Assembly: GCA_035363115.1 (NCBI GenBank)
Contig: DAOSEM010000001.1
Span: 992,001 to 1,056,000 of the forward strand
DNA length: 64,000 bases
Source of the DNA: Syntrophales bacterium
Lineage (GTDB): Bacteria > Desulfobacterota > Syntrophia > Syntrophales > PHBD01
Reading direction: 5' to 3'
Translations under genes and position numbers: made by a program
Part shown: one piece after another, positions 61,883-64,000 of the stretch
Layout: each line of letters begins with the position of its first letter
Numbering within the stretch: position 1 is the first letter of the stretch
Notes under the pieces: generated by a model
Databases searched by the model: none
Seen by the model: only the letters and a program-made list of their open reading frames with translations
What the model was told of the DNA's origin: nothing

Positions 61883-63274
61883 ATGAAACATGGCATTGCA
61901 CTCCGGTCGGTACGCGGGCAAAGAAACGTCCGGTCCGGTCCGCTGGGAATCGGGACGTTCCTGATCCTGGCGCTGCTCTTTTCTACCCAGCCTTCCTTCG
62001 CCGTGGACCTGCTCGGCGCGTATGGGCTGGCCCTCAAGAACGATCCCCGGTTCGTCGGCGCCCGCTACGAGCGCGATGCCTCGGTCGAAAAGTTGAGCCA
62101 GGCCAGGGCAGGGCTTCTGCCGAAACTGACGGCCGAGGGGGTGTACACGCAGACGCGGCAGAACATCATCAGCAGTGACAACACCGTCTACGGCCAGGGC
62201 TCATCGACCTTTCCCACAACGGAATATTCCATCTCCCTTGTTCAGCCCCTGTTCAACATGGCATCCTGGGCCAGCCTTCAGCGTGCCCGGGCGACGGCCA
62301 AGGGGGCGGACCTGAAACTGGAGACGGCGAAGCAGGACATGATGGTCCGGCTGGCCAAAGCCTACCTGGGAGCCCTGGCGACGCGCGACAATCTCGAGTT
62401 CATCGGTGTCGAGGAGACGGCGGTGAGCCGGTACCACGAACTCGTCACCGGCAGGTTCAGCTCCGGCCTGACTTCAAGAACGGACTTTCTCGACGCCAAG
62501 GCCAGGCTGTCGGATGTCCGGGCGAGAAAGATCGCCGCCCAGAGCAACCATGACGACGCCTTCCAGGCGCTCAGGGAGATCGTCGGGCAGGATATCGAAA
62601 AGATTGCCGCCGTCCGTGAAGAGCTGCCCCTGGTCAGCCCGGATCCAAACAACATCGAGACGTGGATCGACGCCACGGTGAAGCAGAGCCCCTCCCTGGA
62701 AATGCAGCGGCAGGCTGTGGAGGAGGCCCGACACGAGGTCCGCCGGCAGCAGGCGGGGCATTATCCCTTTATCAACCTGGAAGCGGAATACGACCGGACG
62801 AAAACCGAGGGTACCCTTTTCGGGGGCGGCAGCGAAGTCGAAACGGCGTATGTTCTCGCACGGCTGACCATTCCGATCTTCGAGGGCGGTGTCGTGGCTT
62901 CCCGCACGCGGGAAGCCAAGAGTCTGCATCAGGCCGCCGCCCAGGAAGAGGAGCGCCAGACGCGGGCAGCCAGAAAGGAAACGCGGGCCGCCTATCTGGG
63001 CGTCATCAGCTCCATCGACCGCGTGAAGGCCCTGCGGGAGGCCCTGGAGGCGCAGAAGATGGTCCTGGAGGCCAAGCGGGAAGGGTATCGGTCCGGTCTC
63101 TACACGATCCTGGCCGTCATGGATGCCGAGCGGGATCTTTACCGGGCGCGCCGTGATTACGCCGTGGCCCGATACGATTACATCATGAACAGCCTGCGCC
63201 TGAAGAAGGCGGTGGGCACCCTGAGCGACGGGGACATCGCCTCCATCAACGACTGGTTTGAAAAGGAGCCGTAA
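61883..63274 (+). CDS. TolC-family outer-membrane efflux/secretion channel
   Basis: This is a 463-residue protein with a signal peptide ending near PSFAVD. The two structural repeats of TolC are visible: LLGAYGLALKNDPRFVGARYERDASVEKLSQARAGLLPKL and its partner starting near IDATVKQSPSLEMQRQAVEEARHEVRRQQAG. The C-terminal helices end RLKKAVGTLSDGDIASINDWF. Such proteins form the outer-membrane exit duct for type I secretion or drug efflux. It lies 181 bases before a LEPR-XLL-type giant protein gene, suggesting the exit duct for that product. The ATG at 61883 is preferred over 61862. Confidence 0.9.
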   Translation: MKHGIALRSVRGQRNVRSGPLGIGTFLILALLFSTQPSFAVDLLGAYGLALKNDPRFVGARYERDASVEKLSQARAGLLPKLTAEGVYTQTRQNIISSDNTVYGQGSSTFPTTEYSISLVQPLFNMASWASLQRARATAKGADLKLETAKQDMMVRLAKAYLGALATRDNLEFIGVEETAVSRYHELVTGRFSSGLTSRTDFLDAKARLSDVRARKIAAQSNHDDAFQALREIVGQDIEKIAAVREELPLVSPDPNNIETWIDATVKQSPSLEMQRQAVEEARHEVRRQQAGHYPFINLEAEYDRTKTEGTLFGGGSEVETAYVLARLTIPIFEGGVVASRTREAKSLHQAAAQEEERQTRAARKETRAAYLGVISSIDRVKALREALEAQKMVLEAKREGYRSGLYTILAVMDAERDLYRARRDYAVARYDYIMNSLRLKKAVGTLSDGDIASINDWFEKEP

Positions 63275-63455
63275 GGCGGTACGGGTTTGCATGAACCCCG
63301 GAACGCGCCGTTGCAGCAGGTCATGTGATCATCCCGGACCGGGAGCCGGTCAGGCATTCCGTTCCGGGACCCTGTTTTTTATGGCAGGTTTTTTTCCTTA
63401 TCTTCCCGGCGGGGGAGCCGAGCCTGGAAGATGGCGGATTTCTTGAGAGGGCACC

Positions 63456-64000
63456 ATGTGGCGACTGAAAGGCAAGAGCAGGGCGGCGGACAAGTCGAAT
63501 AGGGCGAAGAACGGCCGGGGAAAGAAACCGCGGCCGTACCGGTTCGAGGCCCTGGAGCCGCGCCTCCTTCTCTCTGCGGACGTTGGACTTCCCGTCGATG
63601 ACCTCCAGGCTGTTCCCGGAATCGCGGCGCCGGTGATCGAAGAGGCCGCCCCTGCGGAAGTCGAAACCGTCCAGGCCGGAGACAATCTGGATCCGGCGGC
63701 AGCGGCTGAAACCACCGGCGATGGGACAAGCGGGACCGAGGTCCAGGTCCCGACCGCAACGACGGATGCCTCGGCCACGGACGATGCCTCTGCCACGTCT
63801 TCCGGCGCCACGGACGATTCCTCTCAGGCCGCGGTCCCGACCGCCCAGGACAGCCGCTGCGAACTCATCATCGTCGATCCCTCCGTTCCCGATGCCCAGT
63901 CCCTCATCGATGCCCTGCTCGAAGACTCCGGGAAAGACTGGTCCGTCGTGACCGTCGTGGACGGTCTCCAGAAAGAGAATGCTGCCACGACGGCCAACGC
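63456..64000 (+). CDS. LEPR-XLL/DUF4347-type large surface protein (N-terminal part)
   Basis: An open frame of 181 codons runs from ATG 63456 through the window end without a stop. The N-terminus is strongly basic (KGKSRAADKSNRAKNGRGKKPRPYR), followed by FEALEPRLLLSADV, the LEPR-XLL motif found at the start of very large exported proteins. After a Thr/Ala/Asp-rich linker comes CELIIVDPSVPDAQSLIDALLED, which resembles the start of DUF4347. A GAGAGGG site lies upstream. Such proteins are usually giant adhesins with repeats, exported by type I systems. The rest lies outside the window. Confidence 0.8.
   Translation, partial: MWRLKGKSRAADKSNRAKNGRGKKPRPYRFEALEPRLLLSADVGLPVDDLQAVPGIAAPVIEEAAPAEVETVQAGDNLDPAAAAETTGDGTSGTEVQVPTATTDASATDDASATSSGATDDSSQAAVPTAQDSRCELIIVDPSVPDAQSLIDALLEDSGKDWSVVTVVDGLQKENAATTAN

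Overview
The window is GC-rich, tightly packed bacterial chromosome. Its gene content suggests an anaerobic deltaproteobacterium (Desulfobacterota) of the Syntrophus/Smithella kind. The reasons are indolepyruvate:ferredoxin oxidoreductase beside an F420-hydrogenase-beta-like protein, acyl-CoA ligase and crotonase genes, a MaoC-phosphotransacylase fusion, rubrerythrin, a branched-chain amino acid ABC operon and sigma-54 control. The lineage is inferred from gene content only. No rRNA, tRNA or CRISPR array was seen.

Layout. 0-8.3 kb: the start of a divergent exported protein, a DUF3298-like exported protein, the minus-strand operon frhB-like/iorA/iorB, a two-component system whose kinase has a long proline-rich sensor insert, and a small Cys-rich exported protein. 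8.4-11.3 kb: a sigma-54 enhancer-binding protein divergent from a SatP/YaaH acetate-succinate transporter, with a long inverted repeat and a -24/-12 promoter candidate between them. 11.6-16 kb: a tandem-domain MerR regulator, nitronate monooxygenase, acyl-CoA ligase and thioesterase. 16-18 kb: a small membrane gene, a LexA-type repressor with a GAAC-N4-GTTC box inside its own promoter, and a Dnmt2-type methyltransferase. 18-24.7 kb: rubrerythrin, a UbiA-family protein, crotonase, Na/Pi cotransporter, amidase, GNAT and an exported Ntn-hydrolase. 25-33.7 kb: recC-recB-recD. 33.8-36.5 kb: an AT-shifted accessory island (XRE-ImmA peptidase, MazF toxin, FRG-domain protein). 36.6-37.4 kb: a SagB-type nitroreductase. 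37.5-46.2 kb: an eight-gene run behind one strong sigma-70 promoter (SLC13 transporter with RCK_C domains, MscS, DUF389, MaoC-Pta fusion, K+ channel with TrkA modules, PspC, lipoprotein, ferritin-like protein). 46.2-50.9 kb: SPOR-TPR protein, ABC-F ATPase, PilT-like ATPase. 50.9-55.8 kb: livF-G-M-H and the substrate-binding protein. 56.1-58.8 kb: an ECF-type nickel/cobalt importer (M-N fusion, Q, O) behind a NikR-like palindrome. 58.8-64 kb: copies of a ~122-bp MITE-like repeat, a metallo-beta-lactamase fold protein, a cupin, two small envelope proteins, a TolC-family channel, and the start of a LEPR-XLL/DUF4347-type giant surface protein cut by the window end.

How the parts fit. Most operons serve anaerobic oxidation of amino and fatty acids (IorAB, Liv importer, acyl-CoA enzymes, acetate transport). 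Around them sit redox and envelope stress functions (rubrerythrin, ferritin-like protein, channels, PspC) and DNA repair (RecBCD, LexA). The items most worth following up are the toxin/peptidase/FRG island, the LexA operator arrangement, the Dnmt2 homologue, the sigma-54 acetate-transport switch, the eight-gene ion operon, the 3'-end-associated repeats and the TolC/LEPR-XLL pair.
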